The notes beneath the pieces were generated by a model. That model searched no databases. It saw nothing but the letters and a program-made list of their open reading frames with translations, and had not been told where the DNA came from. Positions 34,863-44,405 of a stretch of 64,000 nt of DNA are shown here, piece after piece. Origin of the DNA: JAYPHU01 sp964611435 (lineage in GTDB: Bacteria > Pseudomonadota > Alphaproteobacteria > Rhodospirillales > UBA2165); contig CAZSXT010000001.1 in assembly GCA_964611435.1 (NCBI GenBank), positions 124,001-188,000 on the forward strand, written 5' to 3'. Numbering within the stretch: the first letter of the stretch is position 1; every line of letters starts with the position of its first letter. The position numbers and the translations under genes are program-made.

Positions 34863-35720
34863 ATGAGTTCGCTATTCGTCCTGGGTGGCGCCGCGCTGTT
34901 TCAGGCGCTGACCGCGATCCTTGCCTTCCGCCTGATTTGGAAAACCACTTGGCAGATACCCTGGACCCTGATCGCCATCACTTTCGGATTTCTGGCGGTC
35001 GAACGCAGCACGGAACTTAAAGGCATCGTTCACGGGCTCGCGTCTCTGCCGGGCGTCAGCGTCGCCGACTTGACGGGACTTTGGGTCTCGGTTTTCTTTT
35101 TCGTCGGCATGATCCTGATGGGTCCGATGCTGGTCGCCCGCGAACGTCATGAAAATGAACTCGGCACCAGCCAGGAAAGCCTGGATGCGCTGAACGAAAA
35201 CCTCAATCGGGTTGTTGACCAGAAGTCCGCGTTGGAATCCGAAAAGTCCGTTCTCCATGGAGACAAGGTCCGGCTTGAAAGCGAGGCGGCCATCCTGCGC
35301 GAGGAAAAAGACGCGCTGTCGACGGAAACCGAGGCGTTGAAGGGGCGCGCATCGATGCTCGAAGGGGAGGTCGATGGTCTGAAGAAAACCAACGCCAAAC
35401 TGGAAGCAGACCTAGCGCCGTTGCGGGAAACCACTGACCGTTTTGCCCATGTGTTCGAGGAATCCCCTATCGGGATGGCCATGATCCGCGGTGGCGAAGG
35501 GTTGTGGCTGGTCAATCGGTCCCTGGCCAATATGCTGATCTACACCAAAGAGGATTTTATCGGTAAGACGTTGCTTGATTTCGTCGATCCCCGTGATGAA
35601 GAACTTCTTGGGTCGGACAACGACTTCATGGAAATTCGTCTGCTGCGCAGCGACGGTTATTTCATTTGGACGCTGCTGAGCCGCACGTCCCTCCGCCAGG
35701 GAAAAGACGGCGCAGACTAA
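34863..35720 (+). CDS. N-terminal part of a multi-PAS sensor kinase, ended by in-frame TAA
   Basis: 285 residues: three hydrophobic segments (about 4-20, 30-48, 70-90), a long coiled coil (about 100-190, rich in Glu/Lys/Leu) and a PAS domain starting FAHVFEESPIGMAMI. It stops at TAA 35718-35720 just before the last strand of that PAS domain. The next codons in the same frame read T-I-Y-Q-I-Q-D-V-T-D-R-K, exactly the missing PAS end, so the stop probably replaces a Tyr codon (TAT/TAC) in a single gene of 34863-38570. As it stands the protein has a sensor region but no kinase. Confidence 0.8.
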   Translation: MSSLFVLGGAALFQALTAILAFRLIWKTTWQIPWTLIAITFGFLAVERSTELKGIVHGLASLPGVSVADLTGLWVSVFFFVGMILMGPMLVARERHENELGTSQESLDALNENLNRVVDQKSALESEKSVLHGDKVRLESEAAILREEKDALSTETEALKGRASMLEGEVDGLKKTNAKLEADLAPLRETTDRFAHVFEESPIGMAMIRGGEGLWLVNRSLANMLIYTKEDFIGKTLLDFVDPRDEELLGSDNDFMEIRLLRSDGYFIWTLLSRTSLRQGKDGAD

Positions 35721-35756
35721 ACGATCTATCAGATACAGGATGTCACAGACCGGAAG

Positions 35757-38570
35757 TTGGCCGAGGAAGCAGCGCTGGAGCAGGACCGGGATCAGAGCCC
35801 TGACGATACGCTGAGCGCCATGTTCGAGGCGACCCATGATCTGGCTATTCTCCTCGATCCCCAATTGCATGTGATCACCGCTAACACCAGGTTTTGCGAG
35901 CGTATCGGGGCGCCGCTGGAAGATTTGATTGGCAAGGACCCGTTCGCGGTCTTTGGTGAGCCGGCCGCTAGCCGCCGCCGGGATGCGGTACGAAAGGCGC
36001 TAGAGACAAAGAAACCGATCCAGTTCGAAGATCAACGCCAAGGCCGCTGGTTTGAGAGCAACTACTATCCTGTCTTCGATGACGCCGGCGAGGTCGCCCA
36101 GCTGGCCGGCTTTGCTCGGGATATTACCGCGCGCAAACGAGCCGAGGATCAGCTTAAGCGCGATGTGAAAATCCAAGAGCTGATCACGGCGGTTACTCTG
36201 GGCACAGCGGGCCAGTCCTCGACAGGAGAAGCGTTTCAATATGCTCTGGATGAGATTTGCCGGCGAACGGGGTGGAGTGTCGGACATGTTTATCTGGCCG
36301 GTGCAAAGGAAACCGATCCGTTAGAGTCCAGTGGTTATTGGCGTGTGGACGATGACAAACGTTACAACGCTGTCGTTGAGTTCACCAAGGAGAACCCTAT
36401 AAGGCCGGGCGACGGAAACGTGGGCCGGGTCTTTGCCAACGGAAAATCTGTTTGGACCCATATCGTCAATGCCAAGTCACCCAAGGCGCGGAGCAAGGTT
36501 CTCTATCGCACTGGACTTCGCTGCGCCGTCATGGCCCCGATTGTCGTAAACGGCAAGGCACATGGGGTCATAGAATTTTTCTCGACGACCAGATTGAAAC
36601 GCGATCCGCACATGCTGGACGCCATGACCCGCATTGGTATCCAGTTGGGCCGGGTCATTGAGCGGGAGCAGGCGAACGCGGCAATGTCCGATGGGGAACA
36701 GCGATTCCGGAAGTTTGCTGAGGCGGCTGCAGACCGGTTCTGGCGAACCGATGGCCGCCACCGGATGGCGTCTCTCTCGGAACCGGTTGGCGCGTTTGAT
36801 GTTAAGGAAGTGGATATTGTCGGTCATCGTTTCTGGGACACGGACAAGATTGAGTTCGTGAACGGTGGCGGGGAAAAGCTAAAGGAGGCGATGGCCAGGA
36901 AGGAACCGTTCAAGAATTTAAATTTGAAAGTACGGGGCAGCGGCGAACAGACGATGAGTCTGTCGTTCGGAGGATTGCCCAATTTCGGCGACGGTAACGA
37001 GTTCCTGGGATACTGCGGAACCATTCTTGACGTTTCGGCTCAGGAGTCCATGGCCGAACGGGCGGAAAGTATGCAGGATATTTTCACGGAATCCATGGCC
37101 GGATTACCGATCGGATTTATCATGTGGGATCCCGATGGCCGATTTGTTGCCGCCAATCAAAAATTCAAGGACATGTATCCGCCATTCGCAAAAGTCCTTA
37201 AGCCGGGCATTCTTTATCCAGAATTTATGACGGGCTGCGCCAAGAGCGGATTCCTGGCCGACTCAGTCGGCAATGAGGAAGCGTGGACCCGGGAACAGGT
37301 CAGAAATTATTCCGAGGAACTTTCCGAAAGAGAATACCAATATGCCGACGGGAGTTGGTCCAGCGCCACACGCATGTGTCTCAAAGATGGGAGCATGATC
37401 GGCTTTCACAGAGACATCACCGATCTGAAGATGGCTGAGGCCTTACTTAGAGCGAGTGAGGAACGTTTTCGGGATTTTGCTGCCGCCGGCGCCGACTGGT
37501 TCTACGAGCAAGATGCCGACCTTCGTTACACTTATGTCTCCGAGGGGGCGTTGTATGACGAGGGGCTGGAAGAGGCGGACTATCTTGGTAAGAATCGGGA
37601 AGAACTGATGGCCGAGTACAATATAGAGTATGATCCGGCTGAGTTGACTCGGATCAATAAGCTGATCGCCAATCATGAACCCTTTGATGACTTTGAGGCG
37701 GTGGCGCCGAGCGACAGCGGTAGCCGCTATGTGGTGATAAGCGGGCGTCCCATCTTTAACGCCGCCGGGGAGTTTGCCGGCTATCGGGGCGTCGGACAGG
37801 ATATTACCCTGCAACGGGAGGCCGTCACAGTTCAGGCGAGCGCCCGGCGGGATGCGGAAATCGCCAATCGGGCGAAGTCCGAGTTTCTCGCCAATATGAG
37901 CCACGAACTTCGTACGCCGCTGAACGCCATTATCGGCTTCTCTGAATCCCTGGCGGAGCAGGTGTTCGGGCCCTTGGCCAACGCCAAACAGGCGGAATAC
38001 TTGGAGCATATTCGAGATTCAGGCCAGCACCTTCTCAATTTGATCAACGATGTGTTGGATGTGTCCGCGATCGAATCTGGTGAGCTGGAACTTCATGAGG
38101 AAAATATCGACCTGAAGGCCATCGCCGAGGCCGCCGTCATGATGGTCAGGCCCCGGGCGGGAAGTGACAAGATCCATTTGGTCAACCTGATGGAGTTTGA
38201 TGTGCCTCATATGCGCGGCGATGCAACCCGTCTTAAGCAGGTGCTGGTCAATCTGCTCTCCAACGCGGTGAAGTTTTCATCTGAGGGAGGGGTGGTCACG
38301 TTGGGAATGGACCCCGGCGAAGATCACAGTTTGACAATCTATGTCACTGATACCGGCATTGGTATGAGCCCTGCTGAAGTTGAGCAAGCCATGAAAACCT
38401 TCGGCCGGGTTCAGGATGCAGAAAAAACCGATGTCGAAGGTACAGGCCTTGGCCTGCCTCTCAGCCAGGCGCTGGTTCACGCCCACGGCGGTGAAATGGT
38501 TGTTGAAAGCGAACCCGGTGTTGGAACGACCGTGAAGGTCATTTTGCCAAAGGATCGACTCCTGCCATAA
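35757..38570 (+). CDS. Multi-PAS/GAF sensor histidine kinase (C-terminal part of a split gene)
   Basis: 937 residues if initiated at the TTG at 35757; an ATG at 35821 is the other candidate. Domains in order: PAS (about 20-130), GAF (135-300), two PAS-like regions (305-560), a PAS (565-690), HisKA with the phospho-acceptor H716 in EFLANMSHELRTPLNAIIGF, and HATPase with LVNLLSNAVKFS, DTGIGMS and GTGLGLPLS. It is in the same frame as the upstream part, with only the TAA at 35718 between them. Alone it would be a soluble kinase. No response regulator is adjacent. A hairpin (38567-38574 / 38585-38592) spans its stop codon. Confidence 0.88.
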   Translation: MAEEAALEQDRDQSPDDTLSAMFEATHDLAILLDPQLHVITANTRFCERIGAPLEDLIGKDPFAVFGEPAASRRRDAVRKALETKKPIQFEDQRQGRWFESNYYPVFDDAGEVAQLAGFARDITARKRAEDQLKRDVKIQELITAVTLGTAGQSSTGEAFQYALDEICRRTGWSVGHVYLAGAKETDPLESSGYWRVDDDKRYNAVVEFTKENPIRPGDGNVGRVFANGKSVWTHIVNAKSPKARSKVLYRTGLRCAVMAPIVVNGKAHGVIEFFSTTRLKRDPHMLDAMTRIGIQLGRVIEREQANAAMSDGEQRFRKFAEAAADRFWRTDGRHRMASLSEPVGAFDVKEVDIVGHRFWDTDKIEFVNGGGEKLKEAMARKEPFKNLNLKVRGSGEQTMSLSFGGLPNFGDGNEFLGYCGTILDVSAQESMAERAESMQDIFTESMAGLPIGFIMWDPDGRFVAANQKFKDMYPPFAKVLKPGILYPEFMTGCAKSGFLADSVGNEEAWTREQVRNYSEELSEREYQYADGSWSSATRMCLKDGSMIGFHRDITDLKMAEALLRASEERFRDFAAAGADWFYEQDADLRYTYVSEGALYDEGLEEADYLGKNREELMAEYNIEYDPAELTRINKLIANHEPFDDFEAVAPSDSGSRYVVISGRPIFNAAGEFAGYRGVGQDITLQREAVTVQASARRDAEIANRAKSEFLANMSHELRTPLNAIIGFSESLAEQVFGPLANAKQAEYLEHIRDSGQHLLNLINDVLDVSAIESGELELHEENIDLKAIAEAAVMMVRPRAGSDKIHLVNLMEFDVPHMRGDATRLKQVLVNLLSNAVKFSSEGGVVTLGMDPGEDHSLTIYVTDTGIGMSPAEVEQAMKTFGRVQDAEKTDVEGTGLGLPLSQALVHAHGGEMVVESEPGVGTTVKVILPKDRLLP

Positions 38571-38672
38571 GCCACATCAGTGTCTGGCTTATTCCCTAGT
38601 GCTTGGACTACACTATTCGGAAATGTGGCCGTTGAATGCCGCCGGTGAATAGTGAAAACAAGGACAGGGGCT

Positions 38673-40589
38673 ATGACTTCTAGTTCAACATTTGACGACG
38701 TCTATCGACGCTCGCTCGACGATCCGAATGGGTTCTGGGGAGAGATCGCTGAAGAGCTTCACTGGGATAAAAAGTGGGACAAGGTTTTGGATGCATCGAA
38801 CCCGCCCCACTACCGCTGGTTTTCCGGCGGCGAGCTCAACACCTGTTACAATGCGTTGGACCGGCACGTGGAGAGTGGGCGCGCCGATCAGGCGGCGCTA
38901 ATCTACGATAGCCCGGTCACAGGCGGCGTCGTCAAAACCTATACCTATCGCGAACTTCGGGACGCAACGGCCAAATTTGCCGGCATTCTGCGTGATGCCG
39001 GTGTCGCCAAAGGTGATCGCGTCATCGTCTATATGCCCATGGTGCCGGAAGCCGCTATCGCCATGCTGGCTTGCGCCAGGCTCGGCGCCATACATTCGGT
39101 TGTCTTTGGCGGGTTTGCTTCTAACGAGCTGGCGGTTCGCATCGACGATGCTCAGCCGAAAGCCATTGTGACTGCGTCCTGCGGCATCGAAGTGAATAAG
39201 GTCCTGCCGTATATGCCGCTTCTTAACGAGGCGATAAACCTCTCAAGGCACAAGCCGGAGAAAGTCGTCGTGCTGCAGCGCCCGGAGGAAAAAGCCGAAC
39301 TTGATCCCGTAAGGGACATCGATTGGGGCGAGGCCATGAAGACGGTTGAACCGGCTGACTGTGTTCCGGTGAAGGCCACTGATCCGCTGTATATCCTTTA
39401 TACATCCGGCACGACGGGACTGCCTAAAGGCGTGGTGCGGGACAATGGCGGGCATGCTGTGGCGCTCAACTGGACCATGAACGCGATCTACGGTGTCGAT
39501 GCCGGGGATGTATTCTGGGCCGCCTCGGACGTGGGTTGGGTCGTGGGTCATTCCTATATCGTCTATGCGCCCTTGTTGAAGGGATGTACGACCATCCTGT
39601 TTGAAGGAAAGCCGGTGGGTACGCCCGACGCCGGTGCGTTCTGGCGCGTGATCGCTGATCACAAAGTGCGCGCCATGTTCACCGCGCCGACGGCGTTCCG
39701 GGCCATCAAGCGGGAAGACCCGGAAGGCAAGCTGTTGGCGCAGTACGATCTCAGCAAGTTCGAGACCCTGTTCCTCGCCGGCGAACGAACCGATCCCGAT
39801 ACGCTGGCGTGGGCGGAAGATATGTTAAATGTGCCGGTGATTGATCACTGGTGGCAGACGGAGACCGGCTGGTCCATCGCTGCCAACTGTGTCGGCCTTG
39901 GACGCCTGCCGGTAAAAGCCGGATCACCGACCAAACCCGCGCCGGGGTGGGACCTTCAGGTCCTGAACGAGCAAGGGGAGCCCATGGCCGCTGGTGAAAT
40001 CGGTGCGCTGTGCGGCAGGCTCCCCATGCCACCCGGATGCTTGCCGACGCTCTGGAACGCTGAAGACCGGTTTGTCGAAAGCTATTTGGAAGAGTATCCG
40101 GGCTATTACAAAACCGCCGATGCGGGCTTTATTGATGAAGATGGTTATGTCTTTGTCATGGCGCGGACCGACGACATCATCAATGTGGCGGGCCACCGGC
40201 TCTCCACCGGCGCGATGGAGGAAGTTCTCGCCAGCCATGCGGACGTGGCCGAATGTGCTGTGATCGGCGTGGCGGACCAGCTTAAAGGGCAATTGCCCGT
40301 TGGCTTTCTGGTGTTGAAAGCGGGCGTTGACCGAGATGGCGCCGATATCGTCGCTGAAACCGTGCAACTTGTTCGCCAGCAGATCGGACCGGTGGCCGCC
40401 TTCAAGCAGGCTGCGATTGTTGACCGTTTGCCGAAGACTCGATCAGGCAAGATCCTGCGCGGCACCATGCAGAAGATAGCCGATAGGGAAAACTACCGGA
40501 TGCCGGCGACGATTGACGATCCGGTGATCCTGGATGAGATCGAAGTCGCGCTTGAAGGATTGGGTCTGGCCGGCGCGCGGAAGGACTAA
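38673..40589 (+). CDS. prpE: Propionyl-CoA synthetase (acetyl-CoA synthetase family)
   Basis: 638 residues from the ATG at 38673 after AGGACAGGGG; a GTG at 38652 is possible. This AMP-forming acyl-CoA ligase has the P-loop YTSGTTGLPKGVVRDNGGH, whose GVVRDNGGH part is typical of PrpE, the hinge region VMARTDDIINVAGHRLSTG, and the catalytic lysine in KTRSGKILRGTM. It activates propionate (and acetate less well). No 2-methylcitrate genes are present nearby. Confidence 0.93.
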   Translation: MTSSSTFDDVYRRSLDDPNGFWGEIAEELHWDKKWDKVLDASNPPHYRWFSGGELNTCYNALDRHVESGRADQAALIYDSPVTGGVVKTYTYRELRDATAKFAGILRDAGVAKGDRVIVYMPMVPEAAIAMLACARLGAIHSVVFGGFASNELAVRIDDAQPKAIVTASCGIEVNKVLPYMPLLNEAINLSRHKPEKVVVLQRPEEKAELDPVRDIDWGEAMKTVEPADCVPVKATDPLYILYTSGTTGLPKGVVRDNGGHAVALNWTMNAIYGVDAGDVFWAASDVGWVVGHSYIVYAPLLKGCTTILFEGKPVGTPDAGAFWRVIADHKVRAMFTAPTAFRAIKREDPEGKLLAQYDLSKFETLFLAGERTDPDTLAWAEDMLNVPVIDHWWQTETGWSIAANCVGLGRLPVKAGSPTKPAPGWDLQVLNEQGEPMAAGEIGALCGRLPMPPGCLPTLWNAEDRFVESYLEEYPGYYKTADAGFIDEDGYVFVMARTDDIINVAGHRLSTGAMEEVLASHADVAECAVIGVADQLKGQLPVGFLVLKAGVDRDGADIVAETVQLVRQQIGPVAAFKQAAIVDRLPKTRSGKILRGTMQKIADRENYRMPATIDDPVILDEIEVALEGLGLAGARKD

Positions 40590-40598
40590 CCGGCCCGA

Positions 40599-40964
40599 TT
40601 AGTCATCTCGCTTAAGGGTCAACTTGGGTTTTATCAGACCGAAGAAAATGTCCTCGCCGATATACTGCCAACCCAGATGCGCATTGCAGCCGCGGCAGAG
40701 GACGATCTGCCAGTCGAACCCTTTGAACCACGTGAACTCGCCGCTTGGTTCCCCTACAGCGCTAACGCCGGGGGCTTCCTTGAAACAGAGGATGGTGAAA
40801 ACCTGGCCGGCGGGATTGAACACCGTGTGTTCGTGTTCCTGGTTCCGGCGGATGGCCCATCGGGTGCGGGTGATGTCCGCGCCGCAGGCGGTGCAGTGAA
40901 GCGTATCTTCGTCTAGAAGGTCAGTTGCCCGGCGGGCGCCGGTGTCCGGTGTATTGTCCAGCAT
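40599..40964 (-). CDS. Cereblon-like CULT-domain protein
   Basis: 121 residues, one domain. Zinc ligands are C24, C27, C90 and C93 (CTAC and CRGC). The cereblon thalidomide-binding cage is intact: W79, W85 and W99 in GEFTWFKGFDW and HLGWQY, the same numbering as in the Magnetospirillum CULT protein MsCI4. EHEHTVFNPAGQVFTILCF is the other conserved block. The eukaryotic relative is the substrate receptor of a ubiquitin ligase; bacterial members are stand-alone and bind cyclic imides, uracil-like and aminated cyclic ligands in vitro, with unknown cellular role. It ends 9 nt from prpE on the opposite strand and lies upstream-independent of der. Confidence 0.93.
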   Translation of the reverse strand: MLDNTPDTGARRATDLLDEDTLHCTACGADITRTRWAIRRNQEHEHTVFNPAGQVFTILCFKEAPGVSAVGEPSGEFTWFKGFDWQIVLCRGCNAHLGWQYIGEDIFFGLIKPKLTLKRDD

Positions 40965-40984
40965 AGACGCAGGATATCACCGCT

Positions 40985-42376
40985 CTAGTCCACGTAGGGA
41001 TTTTTTCCGGTTCGCACCAGTAGTCGAATAGGGATGCCGGGCAGATCGAAATCCTCCCGAATTCCGTTGATCAAATAGCGACGGTAATCTTCAGGCACCG
41101 ACTTTCCTCGGCTGGAAAACACCACGAAGGTGGGCGGCCGTGTCTTGGCCTGGGTCATATACCGCAGCCGTAGCCGCCGTCCTTGAACAAGTGGCGGTGG
41201 ATGACGTTCGGTCATGTATTCCAGCCACTGATTAAGCTTGGATGTCGAAACGCGACGGTTCCAGACATCAAAATACTTGAAGGCTTCGGGCACCAAATTG
41301 TCTATGCCTTTGCCGGTCAGCGCCGAAAGGGTCACAACCGGCACGCCGCGAATTTGCGGCAAAGAGGTCTGCAGCCGGTCTTCGAGGTCCTGGCGGCGTT
41401 GCTTCTTCTCCGTGACCGAATCCCATTTATTGACCGCTATGATCAGGATGCGGCCTTCCTCGATGACCTGACGAGCAATGGTGAGGTCCTGCTTTTCCAG
41501 CATCACATTTCCGTCCAGCACCAGCACTACCAGTTGTGCGTATTGAATGGCGCGATAGCTGTCCTCCGCGGACAGGGTTTCCACCTTGTCCTGTACCTTG
41601 GCGCGGCGGCGCAGACCTGCCGTATCGACGAGCCTGATGGGGCGGCCTTCCCAAGCCCATTCCAGCGTGATCGAATCCCGGGTGATGCCTGCTTCCGGGC
41701 CGGTTAGCATCCGGTCCTCTCCGATCAACCGGTTGACCAGGGTGGATTTCCCAACGTTTGGCCGGCCCACGATGGCCATCTGAAGGACCCCGGTATGCTC
41801 GACATCCTCGTCTTCGTTACTCCAGTCGTCCGGTTCCTGGTGCGGATCGATCTTTGCCGGCGCGCCGTCATTGTCCGCCGCTGCGTCGGCATAGGGCTGC
41901 AGCACAGCGTATATTTCCTCCATACCATCTCCGTGCTCTGCGGAAACCGCCAAGGGCTCTCCGAGTCCCAATTGGAACGCGTCGTAAAATCCTGCTTCTC
42001 CGGAGCGGCCTTCGTATTTATTGGCGACCAATATGACGGGGGTTTTCTGCGCGCGTAGCCAATTTGCGAAGTGACTATCCAAGGGGGTGACGCCGGCGCG
42101 GGCGTCAATGAGGAATAGGGCCACATCTGCTTCTTCGACGGCTTTGTCCGTCTGCTGGCGCATGCGGGCTTCCAACCTGTCGTCGTGGGCGTCCTCGAAC
42201 CCAGCCGTGTCGATCAGCTTGAACGAAAGATCACCCAGAGAACCTTCTGCTTCCCGGCGGTCACGGGTTACACCTGGCGTGTCATCGACAATCGCCAGTT
42301 TCTTGCCGGCGAGCCGATTAAACAGGGTGGACTTGCCCACATTGGGCCGTCCGACGATGGCGACGGTCAGTGTCAT
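40985..42376 (-). CDS. der: Ribosome biogenesis GTPase Der (EngA)
   Basis: 463 residues. Two tandem GTPase domains each begin with GRPNVGKSTL (near residues 8 and 208), with DTPGVTRD and DTAGLRRR switch regions and NKYE/NKWD specificity motifs, followed by a C-terminal KH-like domain ending RTGKNPYVD. Der is essential for 50S maturation. The minus-strand order yfgM-bamB-der is conserved in Proteobacteria. Confidence 0.98.
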   Translation of the reverse strand: MTLTVAIVGRPNVGKSTLFNRLAGKKLAIVDDTPGVTRDRREAEGSLGDLSFKLIDTAGFEDAHDDRLEARMRQQTDKAVEEADVALFLIDARAGVTPLDSHFANWLRAQKTPVILVANKYEGRSGEAGFYDAFQLGLGEPLAVSAEHGDGMEEIYAVLQPYADAAADNDGAPAKIDPHQEPDDWSNEDEDVEHTGVLQMAIVGRPNVGKSTLVNRLIGEDRMLTGPEAGITRDSITLEWAWEGRPIRLVDTAGLRRRAKVQDKVETLSAEDSYRAIQYAQLVVLVLDGNVMLEKQDLTIARQVIEEGRILIIAVNKWDSVTEKKQRRQDLEDRLQTSLPQIRGVPVVTLSALTGKGIDNLVPEAFKYFDVWNRRVSTSKLNQWLEYMTERHPPPLVQGRRLRLRYMTQAKTRPPTFVVFSSRGKSVPEDYRRYLINGIREDFDLPGIPIRLLVRTGKNPYVD

Positions 42377-42397
42377 GGTCTAGAGATAGTTTAAGCG

Positions 42398-43720
42398 TTA
42401 ACGATAGGCAACGAGGTCGGCGTCGTCGCTCAGGAAATATACTGTTCCCTTGGCGACAATCGGACTGATAGTGACACTATCCGGCATCTCCACCTTGCCC
42501 AATATTTTGCCTGTATACGGCGATGCCGATATTGCTTCACCGTTTGATCCTGCGACGATCAGCCGGTCGCTGATCAGGATAGGTCCGGTCCAAATGATCC
42601 GGCCTTCCTTGTCTTCCTGATCTTCCCACTGTGGCAAGGGCGTCACCCAGTGAATTCGGCCAGTGCGCCGGCCAAGCGCCACCAGTTCCGAATTGTTGGT
42701 GAGTACAAATATATACTCGCCGGCAACCCAAGGTGACTCGATACCGCCGATTGCACGATCCCAAATACGCCGTCCTGTTCGAAGATTGATCGCCGTGATT
42801 AGATTGCTGTTACTGATCACCGTAACGATCCCGCGGTCGATGACCGGCCGGCCGCGTATGGAGGATAACAGCGTCGTCGAATTCGGACGGCGCACGCCTG
42901 CTAACGAGTCGCTCCAGAGCTCCTGGCCATTCTCGACCTTGAGGGCGGCGACTTCGCCGGAGGAATAGGGGACAACAACAACACCCCCATCAACTGCCGG
43001 TGCGGCGCCACCGAGAAAGTTGGTGCCTTCTTCAATGCCCGCGTGGTTCCAGAGAGTTTCACCGGTGGATCCATTCAGGGCAAACAGCTTGTTGGTCAGG
43101 GTGACGGCGAAGACCCGGTTGCCGCGAACCGCCGGCGGCGCACGCATCGGCGTGCCGACGTTACGCCGCCAAAGAACTTTACCGTCTGTAGTGTTGAGCG
43201 CGATGACTTCTGCAAAACCGGTGGTAACGAATAGTCTTCCGTTCTCCAGGGCCAATCCGCCGCTTACGTGCCCGTCGTCTTCATGATCGGGCGTCAGATC
43301 AATTTCCCAAGCTTCGTCACCGCTGTTGATGTCGAAGGCTCGCACCACCGATTCAGAATCCATGGTGAAAATGCGATCCCCAGATACGACGGGCTGGGTG
43401 ATGAGTTTATCATCCGTACTTGATCCCGAGCCGATGCCGATGGACCAGATTTCCTGTAAACGGTCACCCACCTTGATATGGTGCATGGCATGATTGGGAT
43501 ATCCGCCCGCTTGGGGCCATTCCTGATTGACGGTCGGGGCTGGTAGCCGGATGCTCTCATTCTCGGTGCCGGCATCCGGCTCCAAAGTCTGTTCATGCAC
43601 GAGGATGGAAATACGCTCCCCTGGCAGTGGTTTCTTGGTCTTCGTGCCTAGGAACGTGTCGCAGCCCCCTAGAGCAATGAGACATAACCCGACGATGGAC
43701 AGTTTCGAAATTTTCAGCAT
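42398..43720 (-). CDS. bamB: Outer membrane assembly factor BamB
   Basis: 440 residues. The lipoprotein signal peptide ends in the lipobox L-G-G-C (Cys20). The rest is a PQQ-type beta-propeller with repeated blocks such as GDEAWEIDL, GKVLWRRNVGTPMRAPPAV, GETLWNH, GQELWSDSL and GRRIWDRAIGG. BamB is a subunit of the BAM complex that inserts beta-barrel proteins into the outer membrane. It lies 19 nt after yfgM and 21 nt before der. Confidence 0.95.
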   Translation of the reverse strand: MLKISKLSIVGLCLIALGGCDTFLGTKTKKPLPGERISILVHEQTLEPDAGTENESIRLPAPTVNQEWPQAGGYPNHAMHHIKVGDRLQEIWSIGIGSGSSTDDKLITQPVVSGDRIFTMDSESVVRAFDINSGDEAWEIDLTPDHEDDGHVSGGLALENGRLFVTTGFAEVIALNTTDGKVLWRRNVGTPMRAPPAVRGNRVFAVTLTNKLFALNGSTGETLWNHAGIEEGTNFLGGAAPAVDGGVVVVPYSSGEVAALKVENGQELWSDSLAGVRRPNSTTLLSSIRGRPVIDRGIVTVISNSNLITAINLRTGRRIWDRAIGGIESPWVAGEYIFVLTNNSELVALGRRTGRIHWVTPLPQWEDQEDKEGRIIWTGPILISDRLIVAGSNGEAISASPYTGKILGKVEMPDSVTISPIVAKGTVYFLSDDADLVAYR

Positions 43721-43739
43721 CTCATTTGTTGCTTTTCGG

Positions 43740-44405
43740 CTAGCCGCCCAGAATAGCGGACATTTCGGCGGCCCGTGCCCGTACGCCGCCGGGCGCGGTC
43801 ACGTCGTCCGCCAGTTCCCGGAAAAGTTTCTTGGCGTCCTCCACCTTTCCTTGCCGATGGGCGAGTAGAGCGGAAATTTCCTTGGCCGTGTGGCGGAAGG
43901 GATTTGACGTGGAAAGAAGGGGCTGAAGCCGCCCGTTAATGGCTGACGGGTCCCCTTTGTCCAATTCCTGAAGCGCGGAAAAGACGGTGGCAAGGTCCCG
44001 GTACAGTTGGTCGATGGATTGATCGGCGGCTATCGCGGTATATTCGGTCGTCGCTGCCGCCGTATCTCCTTTGCCGGCCAAGACCGCCGCCTTATTGAAA
44101 CGCGCCAGCAACGCGTAGCCTTCGGTGCCCTCCGTTTGGAGTTTTGTCAGGATCGAAAGCGCTTCCTCGCTTTTGTTATTGGCGTCAGCCTTAAGCGCGG
44201 AGGCGTAAAGCGCACTGTCGTCGGCGCGGCGGTTCTGATCATACGCTTTCCATCCCTGGAACGCGGCGACAGACCCGACCAGAACGACAATCAGGCCGAT
44301 AATATAATTGCCGTACTTTTTCCAAAGGGATGCGTACTGTTCCTGACGCAGCTCTTCGTCAATTTCCTTGAATAAATTGTCCTGTTCCGGATCTCTGTCC
44401 GCCAT
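43740..44405 (-). CDS. YfgM-like TPR protein
   Basis: 221 residues: a cytoplasmic N-terminus with EIDEELRQEQYASLWKKYGNYI, one membrane helix (IIGLIVVLVGSVAAFQGW), and periplasmic TPR-like helices (KSEEALSILTKLQTEGTEGYALLARFNKAAVLAGKGD). It matches the YfgM/tetratricopeptide family that associates with SecYEG and PpiD as a periplasmic chaperone. First gene of the yfgM-bamB-der unit. Confidence 0.88.
   Translation of the reverse strand: MADRDPEQDNLFKEIDEELRQEQYASLWKKYGNYIIGLIVVLVGSVAAFQGWKAYDQNRRADDSALYASALKADANNKSEEALSILTKLQTEGTEGYALLARFNKAAVLAGKGDTAAATTEYTAIAADQSIDQLYRDLATVFSALQELDKGDPSAINGRLQPLLSTSNPFRHTAKEISALLAHRQGKVEDAKKLFRELADDVTAPGGVRARAAEMSAILGG

Noticed and set aside
18037..35720. 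Genetic code reassignment of TGA or TAA to explain the interrupted genes
   Set aside because: Both codons serve as normal stops of well-conserved genes here (for example TGA for ruvC and tolA, TAA for glmM and ruvB).
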